Source of the DNA: a bacterium
Lineage (GTDB): Bacteria > Zixibacteria > MSB-5A5 > GN15 > FEB-12
Direction: 5' to 3'
Assembly (NCBI GenBank): GCA_030668045.1
Contig: DAOUUR010000012.1
Span: forward strand, 1 to 15,183
DNA: 15,183 nucleotides
Shown one piece after another: positions 6,995-14,649 of this stretch (positions within the stretch are counted from its first letter, which is position 1; every line of letters starts with the position of its first letter). Made by a program: the position numbers and the translations under genes. The notes under the pieces are model-generated. The model had not been told where the DNA came from and made no database searches. It was given only the letters and a program-made list of their open reading frames with translations.

Positions 6995-7807
6995 GTGAAA
7001 CTCAGAAACGCAGCAATCACTCTGACAATCGCGGCCATTTGTACTATGGCCCTGGCCGGACTTGTCTCGGCCCAACAAATGAAGACCATGACGTTCAATG
7101 CGGACGACATGTACCTGATCCCCGGACTGGGAGCCGGAATCACGCTTGAAGAAGATAATCTCAAAGTTATGTTTCTGATGCCTTCGGAACAGCGGCCAAA
7201 AGAATTCCAGAAGATTGACCTTCAGGAAGGCGACAAGATTCTCATGCTCAATGGCAAACGCGTCCGCACGATTATTGAACTTCGCGAGCGGATGGAATCA
7301 ATCAAGGTAGGTGACCCCGTTGAGTTCGGTATTAAGCGTGACAACGCGATGATGATCGTTACTTTCGACCGACCCGATGAAGAACAACAGGGTGGCGGAA
7401 AGATGATGATGGTCACAAAGACGATGGGTCAGGATGACGTCGATCAACTTAGCGACCACTCCACCCCAGGCGCCATTGCGACTATTGGCGCCAACGCGTT
7501 CCCGCTAATGGAAGCTGGTGTCATTTTGGGTGATGGCGAATCTGGCGCTAATGTGATAGGCGAAATCGGTGGCATGGAATCGGAAATGACAGGCGACCCG
7601 CTTGCCGAAAGCGATCTGATTGTAGCTCTTCAGGGAAACAAGATTGCCTCCCTCGATGATTTCACAACATCTTATAAAACAATTGAGACCGGCGCTATGG
7701 TCAAGATAAACTACATGCGCGATGGCAAAAAGCACACCGTTAGTTTTGTTAAGCCGAAGATGCGGCAAATGATCCAGATGAAACCAGAATCGGCGAACCC
7801 CGAATGA
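6995..7807 (+). CDS. Exported protein with two PDZ-like domains
   Basis: A 270-residue protein starting at GTG 6995. Residues 1-26 form a classical signal peptide (KLRN, hydrophobic core, cleavage near LVSA-QQ), so it acts outside the cytoplasmic membrane. There is no lipobox. Residues about 46-125 read as a PDZ domain (LGAGITLEEDN, then LQEGDKILMLNGKRVRTIIEL). A more divergent second PDZ-like unit spans about 185-252 (DPLAESDLIVALQGNKIASLDDF). No protease domain is attached, so it is more likely a binding or scaffold protein than a DegP-type protease. Between the two units is a Met- and Gly-rich linker. It is the first gene of the plus-strand operon, and its stop overlaps the next ATG (ATGA). 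Partner peptides are unknown. Confidence 0.85.
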   Translation: MKLRNAAITLTIAAICTMALAGLVSAQQMKTMTFNADDMYLIPGLGAGITLEEDNLKVMFLMPSEQRPKEFQKIDLQEGDKILMLNGKRVRTIIELRERMESIKVGDPVEFGIKRDNAMMIVTFDRPDEEQQGGGKMMMVTKTMGQDDVDQLSDHSTPGAIATIGANAFPLMEAGVILGDGESGANVIGEIGGMESEMTGDPLAESDLIVALQGNKIASLDDFTTSYKTIETGAMVKINYMRDGKKHTVSFVKPKMRQMIQMKPESANPE

Positions 7808-9306
7808 GATTGTCTCGACTCACATTCGCGACTGGTCTGATCCTTCTTTCGATCCTGACTGGCTCAGTCGATGCGCAGACGTCCAATGCGTTCAATCAGC
7901 GCGACGACACGTACCGCCTGCTCGGCCTGAAGAGGTCGATAGAAGCGTACGAAACGGCCCGCGTTGACTATGAACGACAGCAGCAACTCTTCGACAGCGA
8001 TCTGATTACACGACTGCAACTGGACCAGTCGCGGACAAGGTATATCGACGCTGAAGTAAACTATCAGCAGTCGTTGTTGGCCGTCCTCTTTGAGAAGCAG
8101 TACGTCACCATCGAGAATGCCGTGAAGTATCAGGCGTCAGATGGCCGCAAACATGTCCGCCTGACAATAGCCAACACTTCCGGAGGCTCTGCGGAGTTGA
8201 GGAAACTGGTCAATATCGACGATAAGTTGTTTCGAGCGCTCCAACCCGACGTGATCGACAACATCTATGTCTCGATCCTCAACGACGATCAGTCCATTGT
8301 GAGTCAGCCGTACGAATCGAAAATCAACCGCTTGAAATACGGCGAACCGGCAGATCTGGATTTTGTGCTGCTGCAGGACCTTGATGCGGTGACCATCTCT
8401 ATCATCTACGCCAACGGCAACCAACGCGCTATGAAAATATTCCTGCAGAAGGATGCCAGCGTCAATCGTGTGCTGGTGCAGTCGGAACAATTTTCGCAGG
8501 AGGTCGAGCTGGGCAAGACGGCTTCTTTTGATCTGACCCTGGAACTGTTCTCCGGCGTGAGCAACACGTTCAGCCTTGAGGTGGTCAACCTACCGGCTCA
8601 AATTGGTCGCTATTTCAAGGGGCAAGGTGGCTCGGTACGACTGAGCCAGGTGAAATTCACTGAGAGCGCCCGCACCAAACGAGCCTCGCTTGAAATCAGC
8701 CTGCCCGACCGTCCGACCGACGAAGTCTCAATCGACAAGCCAATCCCGTTCTATGTGTTGATCATTCCTCGTAAGCAAGCCGCTAGTATCAGCGACCTGC
8801 TTACGCGTGCCTGGACCGAGAGTGAACTTGACGCTCTTGAGATTGGTTACGTTCGGCTTGAGTTGGTACTACAGGGCAAAGGTGAGCTGGTAGTTCGGTT
8901 ACCGCAACTGTACCACGCCATTGATGTCGACGAAGCTGCTTCGATGACACTGGAGGTGCTCAATGAAGGAAGCCACCGCGTTGACAATATCGAAGTCCGC
9001 GTCGATCTCCCGCTCAACTGGACAAGGCTGATTGATCCGCAGAACGTCCCATCGGTGGAAATCGGTCGTGATGCCCGGATCAATCTCGCGTTTATGCCAC
9101 CGGATGATATCGCCCCCGGTAAGTACGAAATTCGTGTCCGCACCAGTGGCCTTTCCGACGGACAGCCGATCTCTGCCGAGGACAAAACGGTAACAGTGGA
9201 GATTCGCACCGAGACAAACCTGTTTAGTACGATACTAATTGTTGTTCTGCTACTTGGCCTGGTCGGCGGCATTGTCATCTACGGCATCCGCCTGTCCCGT
9301 CGCTAA
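7804..9306 (+). CDS. Exported, C-terminally anchored protein with helical hairpin and NEW3-like domain
   Basis: A 500-residue protein overlapping the PDZ gene by 4 bp. Residues 1-24 form a signal peptide (cleavage near SVDA-QT), and about 472-493 form a C-terminal TM helix followed by RLSRR, so the body faces outward. Residues about 45-100 are strongly helical. YERQQQLFDSDLITRLQLDQ followed by SRTRYIDAEVNYQQSLL resembles the alpha-hairpin of HlyD/AcrA periplasmic adaptors. The middle is beta-rich and unrecognised. Residues about 366-455 (SMTLEVLNEGSHRVDNIEVRV, then LPLNWT, then PGKYEIRVRTSG) match the NEW3 (NPCBM-associated) beta-sandwich found in COG1470-type membrane proteins. Its place directly before an ABC-2 exporter suggests an extracytoplasmic subunit or substrate-handling partner. 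No lipoyl/barrel part of a true adaptor is seen, so that link is tentative. Confidence 0.75.
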   Translation: MRLSRLTFATGLILLSILTGSVDAQTSNAFNQRDDTYRLLGLKRSIEAYETARVDYERQQQLFDSDLITRLQLDQSRTRYIDAEVNYQQSLLAVLFEKQYVTIENAVKYQASDGRKHVRLTIANTSGGSAELRKLVNIDDKLFRALQPDVIDNIYVSILNDDQSIVSQPYESKINRLKYGEPADLDFVLLQDLDAVTISIIYANGNQRAMKIFLQKDASVNRVLVQSEQFSQEVELGKTASFDLTLELFSGVSNTFSLEVVNLPAQIGRYFKGQGGSVRLSQVKFTESARTKRASLEISLPDRPTDEVSIDKPIPFYVLIIPRKQAASISDLLTRAWTESELDALEIGYVRLELVLQGKGELVVRLPQLYHAIDVDEAASMTLEVLNEGSHRVDNIEVRVDLPLNWTRLIDPQNVPSVEIGRDARINLAFMPPDDIAPGKYEIRVRTSGLSDGQPISAEDKTVTVEIRTETNLFSTILIVVLLLGLVGGIVIYGIRLSRR

Positions 9307-9324
9307 GAGAAGCGAGACACTACT

Positions 9325-10101
9325 ATGGAGAACCGACCAATGATAAATACCGAAAGCAATAACGGGCAACCCCGCCTTCAAGCCGTCGATCTTTCCAAAC
9401 GATACGAAGATGGTGTCCTGGCTCTTGACAGTGTCAATTTTTCCGTCTATCCCGGTCAGGTGTTTGCAATGCTCGGTGGCAACGGCGCTGGCAAAACAAC
9501 AGCGATCAACCTGTTCCTGAATCTCATCGAACCGACATCGGGAGAGGCGTTCATCCAGGGTATCTCCGCGCACCGAGAACCACTGAAAGCGAAAGCAAAT
9601 GTTGCCTTCGTCTCCGAGAACGTGATGCTCTACCCCAATTTCACGGCCATGCAGAATCTTGAATTCTTCGTGCGCCTCGGCGGCAAGACAGAGTGCGGCA
9701 CCGATGATCTCAGAGCCGTGCTTCGCCGTGTCGGACTCCCCGACGAAGTTCACCACAAGCGACTAAAAGGTTACTCCAAGGGGATGCGTCAGAAGTGCGG
9801 TATTGCTATCGCTATCCTCAAAGACGCACCGGCCATCTTGCTGGATGAACCAACTTCCGGCCTCGATCCCAAAGCCGGATTCGATTTTATCCGCCTGCTG
9901 GAGTCGCTGCGCGATGAGGGAAAAGCAATCCTGATGTCAACCCACGATATTTTCCGCGCTCGTGAAGTTGCCGATGTGGTCGCCATCATGAACAACGGTC
10001 GCATCATCATGCAGGAAAACGCCTCTACGCTCAGCGGAAAAGACCTCGAACAAGTATACATGCAGTACATGGCCGGTCACAATCTTGAGACCGCTGTCTA
10101 A
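9325..10101 (+). CDS. ABC-2 type exporter, ATP-binding subunit
   Basis: A 258-residue cytoplasmic ATPase that powers the two membrane subunits encoded next. Walker A is GGNGAGKTT (51-59). The Q-loop position has Glu (SEN, about 97-99), as is common in the NatA/CcmA-like branch. The signature is YSKGMRQK (150-157) in place of LSGGQ, again typical of that branch. Walker B is ILLDEP (171-176), the D-loop is SGLD, and the switch His is H207 in STHD. The branch mainly contains exporters of lipids, drugs, polymers or ions. The ATG at 9325 has a weak ribosome binding site; an ATG at 9340 preceded by GGAG is an equally good start and would remove five residues. It lies 18 bp after the NEW3 gene and 12 bp before the first permease. 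Confidence 0.94.
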   Translation: MENRPMINTESNNGQPRLQAVDLSKRYEDGVLALDSVNFSVYPGQVFAMLGGNGAGKTTAINLFLNLIEPTSGEAFIQGISAHREPLKAKANVAFVSENVMLYPNFTAMQNLEFFVRLGGKTECGTDDLRAVLRRVGLPDEVHHKRLKGYSKGMRQKCGIAIAILKDAPAILLDEPTSGLDPKAGFDFIRLLESLRDEGKAILMSTHDIFRAREVADVVAIMNNGRIIMQENASTLSGKDLEQVYMQYMAGHNLETAV

Positions 10102-10113
10102 GGGAGGGTACGC

Positions 10114-11523
10114 ATGCTACGCACAATAATAGACAAAGAAATTCGCGACCTTCTCCGCTCTACCAAGTTCGGCTATACTTTTGCAGTCTGCGCTGTGTTG
10201 ATCCTCCTGTCGTTCTACGTGGGAGCAAGCAACTATCAAACAAGCGTGACGCATCACGAGGCGGCCAGAGCTGAGAACCTTCGTCAACTGGAAGGTCTGA
10301 CCGACTGGTTGAATGTGGAACAACACCGGATATTCCTCCCGCCGCAACCACTGGCGGCGTTGGTAACCGGAATCTCCAATGATATCGGCAGGACAACTGA
10401 AGTGGAAGCCCGCGGAGAACTGACCGCTCATGACAGTCGCTTCAACGAAGAACCAATCTTCGCCGTCTTCCGGTTCCTTGATCTGCGTTTTATTTTCCAG
10501 ATAGTGCTATCACTGCTGGCCATCCTGCTTGGCTACGATGCTATCAGTGGTGAAAAAGAACGCGGCACCCTCCGCCTGGCTCTGGCTAACGCTGTGCCGA
10601 GGTGGAAATATCTCCTTGGCAAACTGATCGGTTTGTTCGGCACCCTGTCTGTCTCTCTGTTGGTGGCTCTGGCGTTTGGCTGTTTGATGCTGCCGATGAT
10701 GGGCGTACCGATGGGTGGTAGCGATTGGATTCGGCTGGTTCTTGTAATCGTTGCTGGCTTGCTCTATTTTGGCTCTTTCCTCAGCCTCTCAGTGTTCGTC
10801 TCGTCAATGACCCAGCGAACTTCCAGTTCGTTTCTGGTTCTCCTGGTTGTCTGGATTGTCAGCGTCCTGATTATCCCCCGCTCCGCTGTTTTGTTGGCCG
10901 GACGGGCGGTCGATGTTCCGTCGGTTGACGAACTGGCCTCCAAGAAAGCGAGTCTGGATTCCGACTTGTGGTCAGATTTCCGATCCGCGCTGGCCGATTT
11001 CAGCGTTCCCGGCGAAAAGGATCCCGATAAACTGATGAAAGCATTCAACGACTACATGGACTCGCTGACCAACGTCCGCGACGACCAAATGGATGCCTTC
11101 GCTTCGCGCCTCAATGAGGATCGCTACAACCGCCAACTCCAGCAACAGGCACTGGCGTTCAATCTGGCCCGCATTTCACCGGCTGCGTCCTTTTCTCTGG
11201 CAACCTCTGAACTGGCCGGAACATCGCTGGCGCTAAAAGATCGGTATCGGCAGGCGGCCGCAGAATACCAGAAGGCATATGCTTCATTCATGAAGGAAAA
11301 AACCGGGATGAATGTTGGCGGGCGTATGATCATAATGAAAATCGGCGACGATGAGGAGAAAGAGCTAATCGACCCCTCCGAATTGCCTGCCTTTGTTTAC
11401 AATCAACCGCAGCTGGCCGGTTCAATTGGCAACGTCACCACCGACACGGGACTGCTCGTATTTTTCAACCTGATATTTTTCGCGGCTGCCATGGTGGCCT
11501 TCAATCGATACGATGCGCGTTGA
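10114..11523 (+). CDS. ABC-2 type permease A, with large extracytoplasmic loops
   Basis: A 469-residue membrane subunit with a strong ribosome binding site (GGGAGGG). Predicted TM helices lie at about 21-38, 123-142, 168-197, 205-230, 238-262 and 445-463. DAISGEKERGTLRLALANA (142-160) is the conserved ABC-2 (NosY-like) cytoplasmic motif after TM2 that contacts the ATPase. Two regions face outward: about 85 residues between TM1 and TM2, and about 180 residues between TM5 and TM6, the latter helical and containing ARISPAASFSLA, as in DUF3526-type permeases. It is clearly paralogous to the next gene. With one ATPase and two permeases, the likely complex is a permease heterodimer on an ATPase homodimer. 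Substrate unknown. Confidence 0.9.
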   Translation: MLRTIIDKEIRDLLRSTKFGYTFAVCAVLILLSFYVGASNYQTSVTHHEAARAENLRQLEGLTDWLNVEQHRIFLPPQPLAALVTGISNDIGRTTEVEARGELTAHDSRFNEEPIFAVFRFLDLRFIFQIVLSLLAILLGYDAISGEKERGTLRLALANAVPRWKYLLGKLIGLFGTLSVSLLVALAFGCLMLPMMGVPMGGSDWIRLVLVIVAGLLYFGSFLSLSVFVSSMTQRTSSSFLVLLVVWIVSVLIIPRSAVLLAGRAVDVPSVDELASKKASLDSDLWSDFRSALADFSVPGEKDPDKLMKAFNDYMDSLTNVRDDQMDAFASRLNEDRYNRQLQQQALAFNLARISPAASFSLATSELAGTSLALKDRYRQAAAEYQKAYASFMKEKTGMNVGGRMIIMKIGDDEEKELIDPSELPAFVYNQPQLAGSIGNVTTDTGLLVFFNLIFFAAAMVAFNRYDAR

Positions 11524-11541
11524 TCGCGCAGGGAGTTTGCT

Positions 11542-12984
11542 ATGCTTGGAACCTTGATACAAAAAGAGCTCAGAGCAATCATCCTGAGTCCCAAATTTAC
11601 CGCCACCTTTGCCGTCTGTTCGGTCCTTCTGCTGCTAAGTGTCTTTATCGGCATCCGTGAATACAAACAAACAGTCGCCCAGCATGAAACAGCCGTCCAA
11701 CTTGCTGACCAACGCATTCAGGAGATATCGTCGTGGCACGGCATGCGTGATAAGACCTACCGTAAACCTGACCCACTGCAAATCCTTGTCTCCGGTCTCA
11801 CCTATGACATCGGACGCTGGTCTTCGATTGATTCCCGAAGTACCGTCAAGCTCAAGAACAGTGCCTTTTCCGACGATCCGATTTTTGCCGTCTTCAGGTT
11901 TGTTGATTTTGCCTTTATCGTTCAGATTGTCTTTTCGCTCTTCGCCATACTCTTCACTTTCGATGCAGTCAATGGTGAACGAGAGAACGGCACGCTGCGT
12001 CTTGTCTTTTCCAACGCCGTTCCGCGGGCAAAATACATTATCGGCAAGTGCCTTGGCTCCTGGTTGGGCTTGGTGGTCCCAATCTGCATTCCAATTGCAC
12101 TCAGCCTCTTGATGATAAACATATTTGGAGTGCCGATGACCGCTGGTGAATGGGGACGGGTTGCTTTGCTGGTGGCACTCTCTCTACTCTATGTCACACT
12201 GTTTGTTGTTATGGGTGTGTTCGTTTCCTCACTCACCAAACGCTCCAGTGTTTCGTTCCTGCTGTCGCTGGTCGTGTGGGTGCTTCTTGTTCTGATCATT
12301 CCCCGCGGCGGAGTGTTAGCGGCTGGTCAATTGGCTTCAGTGCCGCGACTGGCTGAGATCGAGGGATTACGCGATGGTCACGCTAAGAATCTATGGAGCC
12401 AGCATCGCAAGGAAATGGAGGAGCGCTTCCTCGCCAGACATGACGCCAGAGAGGAACGAGATGATGATGACATGTGGGCCGAGATGAAGTTTGAAGACTC
12501 GGCAAGAAAGGACGTTCAGATTCAGATCGAAGCCTACGAAGTACGCCTGATGGAAGACTGGGACCGGCGCAAGGCAACGCAACAGCGTCTCGCCCTGACC
12601 CTTTCGCGCTTCTCACCGGCCGCAGCCTACCAGTTGGCCGCCCAGACACTGGCCGGGACCGACCTCTCGCTTAAGCCACGCAACGAAGAAGCCATGCGAA
12701 CATATCGCAAGGAATTCAACCAGTATGTGGATGAGAAGCAGGCGGAGGGTGGTCATGTCGGCGGAATTCAGATATCGATCGGTAGTGACGAAGGCATGAA
12801 GATAACAACGTCACGGGATAACGCCGGGTTGGATATTGATGATCGACCGCGCTACACACTGCCTCAGCAGCAACTGGCCGCGGTGATCCAACCGGCTGTC
12901 ACAGATTTTGGACTGCTTGCATTCGGTACGATCCTGCTGTTTGCGGGCGCCTTTGTATCTTTCCTCCGCTACGATCTGCGGTAG
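11542..12984 (+). CDS. ABC-2 type permease B, paralogue of permease A
   Basis: A 480-residue membrane subunit, 18 bp after permease A, with GGGAG before its ATG. It shares the same plan: TM1 about 21-38, outward loop, TM2 about 122-141, the DAVNGERENGTLRLVFSNA motif (141-159), TM3-TM5 between about 165 and 262, a long outward domain (about 263-452) and TM6 (about 455-475). Identity with permease A is obvious at the N-terminus (TFAVC, PIFAVFRF), the ABC-2 motif, the RFSPAAAY segment and the RYDxR C-terminus, showing a tandem duplication. The outer domain has diverged most, with a highly charged stretch around 285-320 that permease A lacks. It is the last gene of the operon, followed by the stem-loop at 12992-13026. 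Confidence 0.9.
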   Translation: MLGTLIQKELRAIILSPKFTATFAVCSVLLLLSVFIGIREYKQTVAQHETAVQLADQRIQEISSWHGMRDKTYRKPDPLQILVSGLTYDIGRWSSIDSRSTVKLKNSAFSDDPIFAVFRFVDFAFIVQIVFSLFAILFTFDAVNGERENGTLRLVFSNAVPRAKYIIGKCLGSWLGLVVPICIPIALSLLMINIFGVPMTAGEWGRVALLVALSLLYVTLFVVMGVFVSSLTKRSSVSFLLSLVVWVLLVLIIPRGGVLAAGQLASVPRLAEIEGLRDGHAKNLWSQHRKEMEERFLARHDAREERDDDDMWAEMKFEDSARKDVQIQIEAYEVRLMEDWDRRKATQQRLALTLSRFSPAAAYQLAAQTLAGTDLSLKPRNEEAMRTYRKEFNQYVDEKQAEGGHVGGIQISIGSDEGMKITTSRDNAGLDIDDRPRYTLPQQQLAAVIQPAVTDFGLLAFGTILLFAGAFVSFLRYDLR

Positions 12985-12991
12985 CGACAGG

Positions 12992-13026
12992 CCGGAGGGG
13001 CTGTTGCTTCGGCAGCAGCCCTCCGG
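12992..13026 (+). terminator. Strong UUCG-capped stem-loop after the ABC operon
   Basis: CCGGAGGGG plus CTGTTGC (12992-13007) pairs with GCAGCAGCCCTCCGG (13012-13026) around a TTCG tetraloop closed by C-G, with one bulged G and one G-U wobble. It begins 7 bp past the permease B stop. The stem is long and GC-rich, as in intrinsic terminators, but the following bases lack a T run. It may be a partial terminator or a 3'-end stabilising structure. Confidence 0.6.
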
Positions 13027-13093
13027 TATTGAGACTTCCCCTCAATACAACAATCAGTTATACTCCGATACTCGGTCACAGAATGCGACCGAG
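13026..13093 (+). other. Two perfect stem-loops in the leader of the anti-sigma kinase gene
   Basis: GTATTGAG (13026-13033) pairs with CTCAATAC (13041-13048) around a 7-nt loop. CTCGGTC (13071-13077) pairs with GACCGAG (13087-13093) around a 9-nt loop. Both stems are perfect and follow the UUCG hairpin closely; the last ends 8 bp before the GGGAG ribosome binding site. No clear promoter is seen in this spacer. They may be leader structures or operator palindromes; which is not decidable by eye. Confidence 0.45.
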
Positions 13094-13113
13094 ATAATGC
13101 GGGAGAGATATCC

Positions 13114-13521
13114 GTGGAGCACCATAAGCAGTTTCCAAGAAATATTGCCGTCCTTGATCAGGTTTTCGAATTTGTAAATCGTTACCTTTCAGATCAGGGA
13201 ATTTCAGGCGAAGCTGCCTATTCGGTCGATCTTGCCGTCGAAGAGATCTTCACCAATCTGGTCAAGTACAACCGCAGCAACAACGACATTGATATCGAAC
13301 TTGAATGCGAAAACACCGTCCTGACTGTCAAGCTGTGCGATCATGATGTTGACCGGTTTGACATTACCAAAGTCGCTGCGGTCGACACCGCGCTTCCACT
13401 CAGTGAGCGAAAACCGGGCGGCCTGGGACTCCATCTGGTCCAAGAGGCAATGGACGAAATCGAATACAGCTACATTGATCGAACAAGCACGATTACAATG
13501 AGAAAGCACTTGGAGAAATAG
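13114..13521 (+). CDS. RsbW/SpoIIAB-like anti-sigma factor kinase
   Basis: A 135-residue GHKL ATPase of the HATPase_c_2 type, starting at GTG 13114 with GGGAG 8 bases upstream. In the family it binds a sigma factor or other target and phosphorylates a STAS-domain antagonist. The N box is AVEEIFTNLVKYN (41-53) and the G2 glycines are in KPGGLGLHLVQ (100-110). The G1 box, usually D-x-G-x-x-F, reads DHDVDRF here (76-82), so its glycine is replaced by Asp. It is followed 2 bp later by the STAS gene, the standard partner-switch pair. No sigma factor of the SigB/SigF type is adjacent; the ECF gene at 14101 is 292 bp away and has its own anti-sigma factor. The target could therefore be encoded elsewhere. 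Confidence 0.85.
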   Translation: MEHHKQFPRNIAVLDQVFEFVNRYLSDQGISGEAAYSVDLAVEEIFTNLVKYNRSNNDIDIELECENTVLTVKLCDHDVDRFDITKVAAVDTALPLSERKPGGLGLHLVQEAMDEIEYSYIDRTSTITMRKHLEK

Positions 13522-13523
13522 TC

Positions 13524-13808
13524 ATGTTTGAAGCGAGAACCGGCGAGAATAACACTACTTATCTTTCGGGGAGATTGGATGCTTCTCAGGTACCCGCAGC
13601 CGTAGCCGCTCTGGAGAAAATCACGACCTCGGCAGTGATCGATTTTGCCGATCTTGAATACATTTCCAGCGCCGGTATTGGCGAACTGCTGGCCGTTCTG
13701 AAGCGACTCAACGATTCGGGACAGAGTCTCAAGCTGGTCAATCTCAGCAAACACATTCGGGATGTCTTTGGGTATGCTGGCCTGGACAAGGTCTTTGTTA
13801 TTGAATAA
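13524..13808 (+). CDS. STAS-domain anti-sigma factor antagonist (RsbV/SpoIIAA-like)
   Basis: A 94-residue single STAS domain, slightly shorter than typical antagonists. The core motif is AVIDFADLEYISSAGIGELL (37-56). S48/S49 sit at the helix cap where the family is phosphorylated; S49 is the likely acceptor, and the next position, a second Ser or Thr in RsbV/SpoIIAA, is A50 here. In the unphosphorylated state it should bind the kinase encoded just upstream and release the kinase's target. The 2-bp gap to the kinase gene indicates translational coupling. Confidence 0.88.
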   Translation: MFEARTGENNTTYLSGRLDASQVPAAVAALEKITTSAVIDFADLEYISSAGIGELLAVLKRLNDSGQSLKLVNLSKHIRDVFGYAGLDKVFVIE

Positions 13809-14100
13809 CAACAACATAACATCCACCTGAGTAGCTCCACAAATCGCTTGATCTACTATGTAACATCGGCTATCATGCGATGTTCCGAAAAGCGAACCCA
13901 TATCCAACCGGACCATAACCGCCTCCACAATTGCCAGCCTTGCTGACGCTGCGGTCATGAACCCGGCTCTTTCGCAGTTCGGGTATATTTGCACAGAACT
14001 TCAACGGTTCAATACTGTTTCGGGAGGAGTTCATTAGCGACCGTACGAAATGCGGCGCAGGCTCAATTCTTACCAACTTCTACACCTATGACTTGTATTT
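13809..14100 (+). other. 292-bp intergenic region without a convincing gene
   Basis: No frame here codes for a recognisable protein. I see a perfect stem-loop, AACATCG (13862-13868) with CGATGTT (13878-13884) around a 9-nt loop, without a T run. I also see an isolated consensus ribosome binding site (GGGAGGAG, 14022-14029) with no normal start codon at proper spacing. A 13-codon frame, ATG 14050 to TGA 14091, is in the sigma-factor frame and ends 9 bp before its ATG. The promoter of the sigma gene should lie here, but I cannot place it. Confidence 0.4.
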
Positions 14101-14649
14101 ATGGCTGAACAGAGCGAGTTGAAGCTGATCCGGGATTGCCTGGATGGAAAAACCGAGGCCTACGGTCGCCTTATTGATCGGTACCAGAAACCGATTTTCA
14201 ACGCCGTAAAGAAGATCGTTGGCGACTATGACGAAGCCTCGGACGTGACTCAGACAGTCTTTGTGAAAGCGTATCAGAAGCTTTCAAGTTTCGACTCTCA
14301 GTACAAGTTCTTTAGCTGGATTTATCGCATGGCGGTCAATGAATCGCTGAACTGGCTGAAACAGAGGAAGAAACAGGAAGGACTGAGACCGATGAGTGCA
14401 AGCGTCGCCACAACCCCGGAACAGATGATTCTTGATCGGGAAAAAAGTGGCCAGATTGATGCCGCCCTGATAGACCTACCACTGGATCATCGGCTGGCTA
14501 TCGTCTTTCGGCATTTTGCGGACTTGTCGTATCAAGAAATGAGCTTTGTCCTCGGCATACCGGAAAAAACGGTGAAGTCCCGACTATTCTCTGCCCGACG
14601 GCTACTCTGCGATATTCTGAAAAAGAGAGGGGTGACCCCCAATGATTGA
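14101..14649 (+). CDS. ECF-type RNA polymerase sigma factor
   Basis: A 182-residue sigma-70 family protein of ECF architecture. Region 2 spans about 22-90 (AYGRLIDRYQKPIFNAVKKI, then DVTQTVFVKAYQKLSSFD, then FSWIYRMAVNESLNWLKQ), a linker lies at about 90-118, and region 4 spans about 120-172 (DHRLAIVFRHFADLSYQEMS, then LGIPEKTVKSRLFSARRLL). It should direct RNA polymerase to a stress regulon when freed from the anti-sigma factor encoded next, with which it overlaps by 8 bp. The ATG has no ribosome binding site in the preceding 20 bases, and an in-frame TGA at 14089-14091 prevents an earlier start. It may thus be translated leaderless or by coupling to the short frame ending there. Confidence 0.92.
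   Translation: MAEQSELKLIRDCLDGKTEAYGRLIDRYQKPIFNAVKKIVGDYDEASDVTQTVFVKAYQKLSSFDSQYKFFSWIYRMAVNESLNWLKQRKKQEGLRPMSASVATTPEQMILDREKSGQIDAALIDLPLDHRLAIVFRHFADLSYQEMSFVLGIPEKTVKSRLFSARRLLCDILKKRGVTPND

Noticed and set aside
13996..14018. GAACTT (13996-14001) as the -35 of an autoregulated ECF promoter
   Set aside because: No convincing ECF -10 (CGTC- or TCTGA-like) follows at 15-17 bp, so the match is probably chance.
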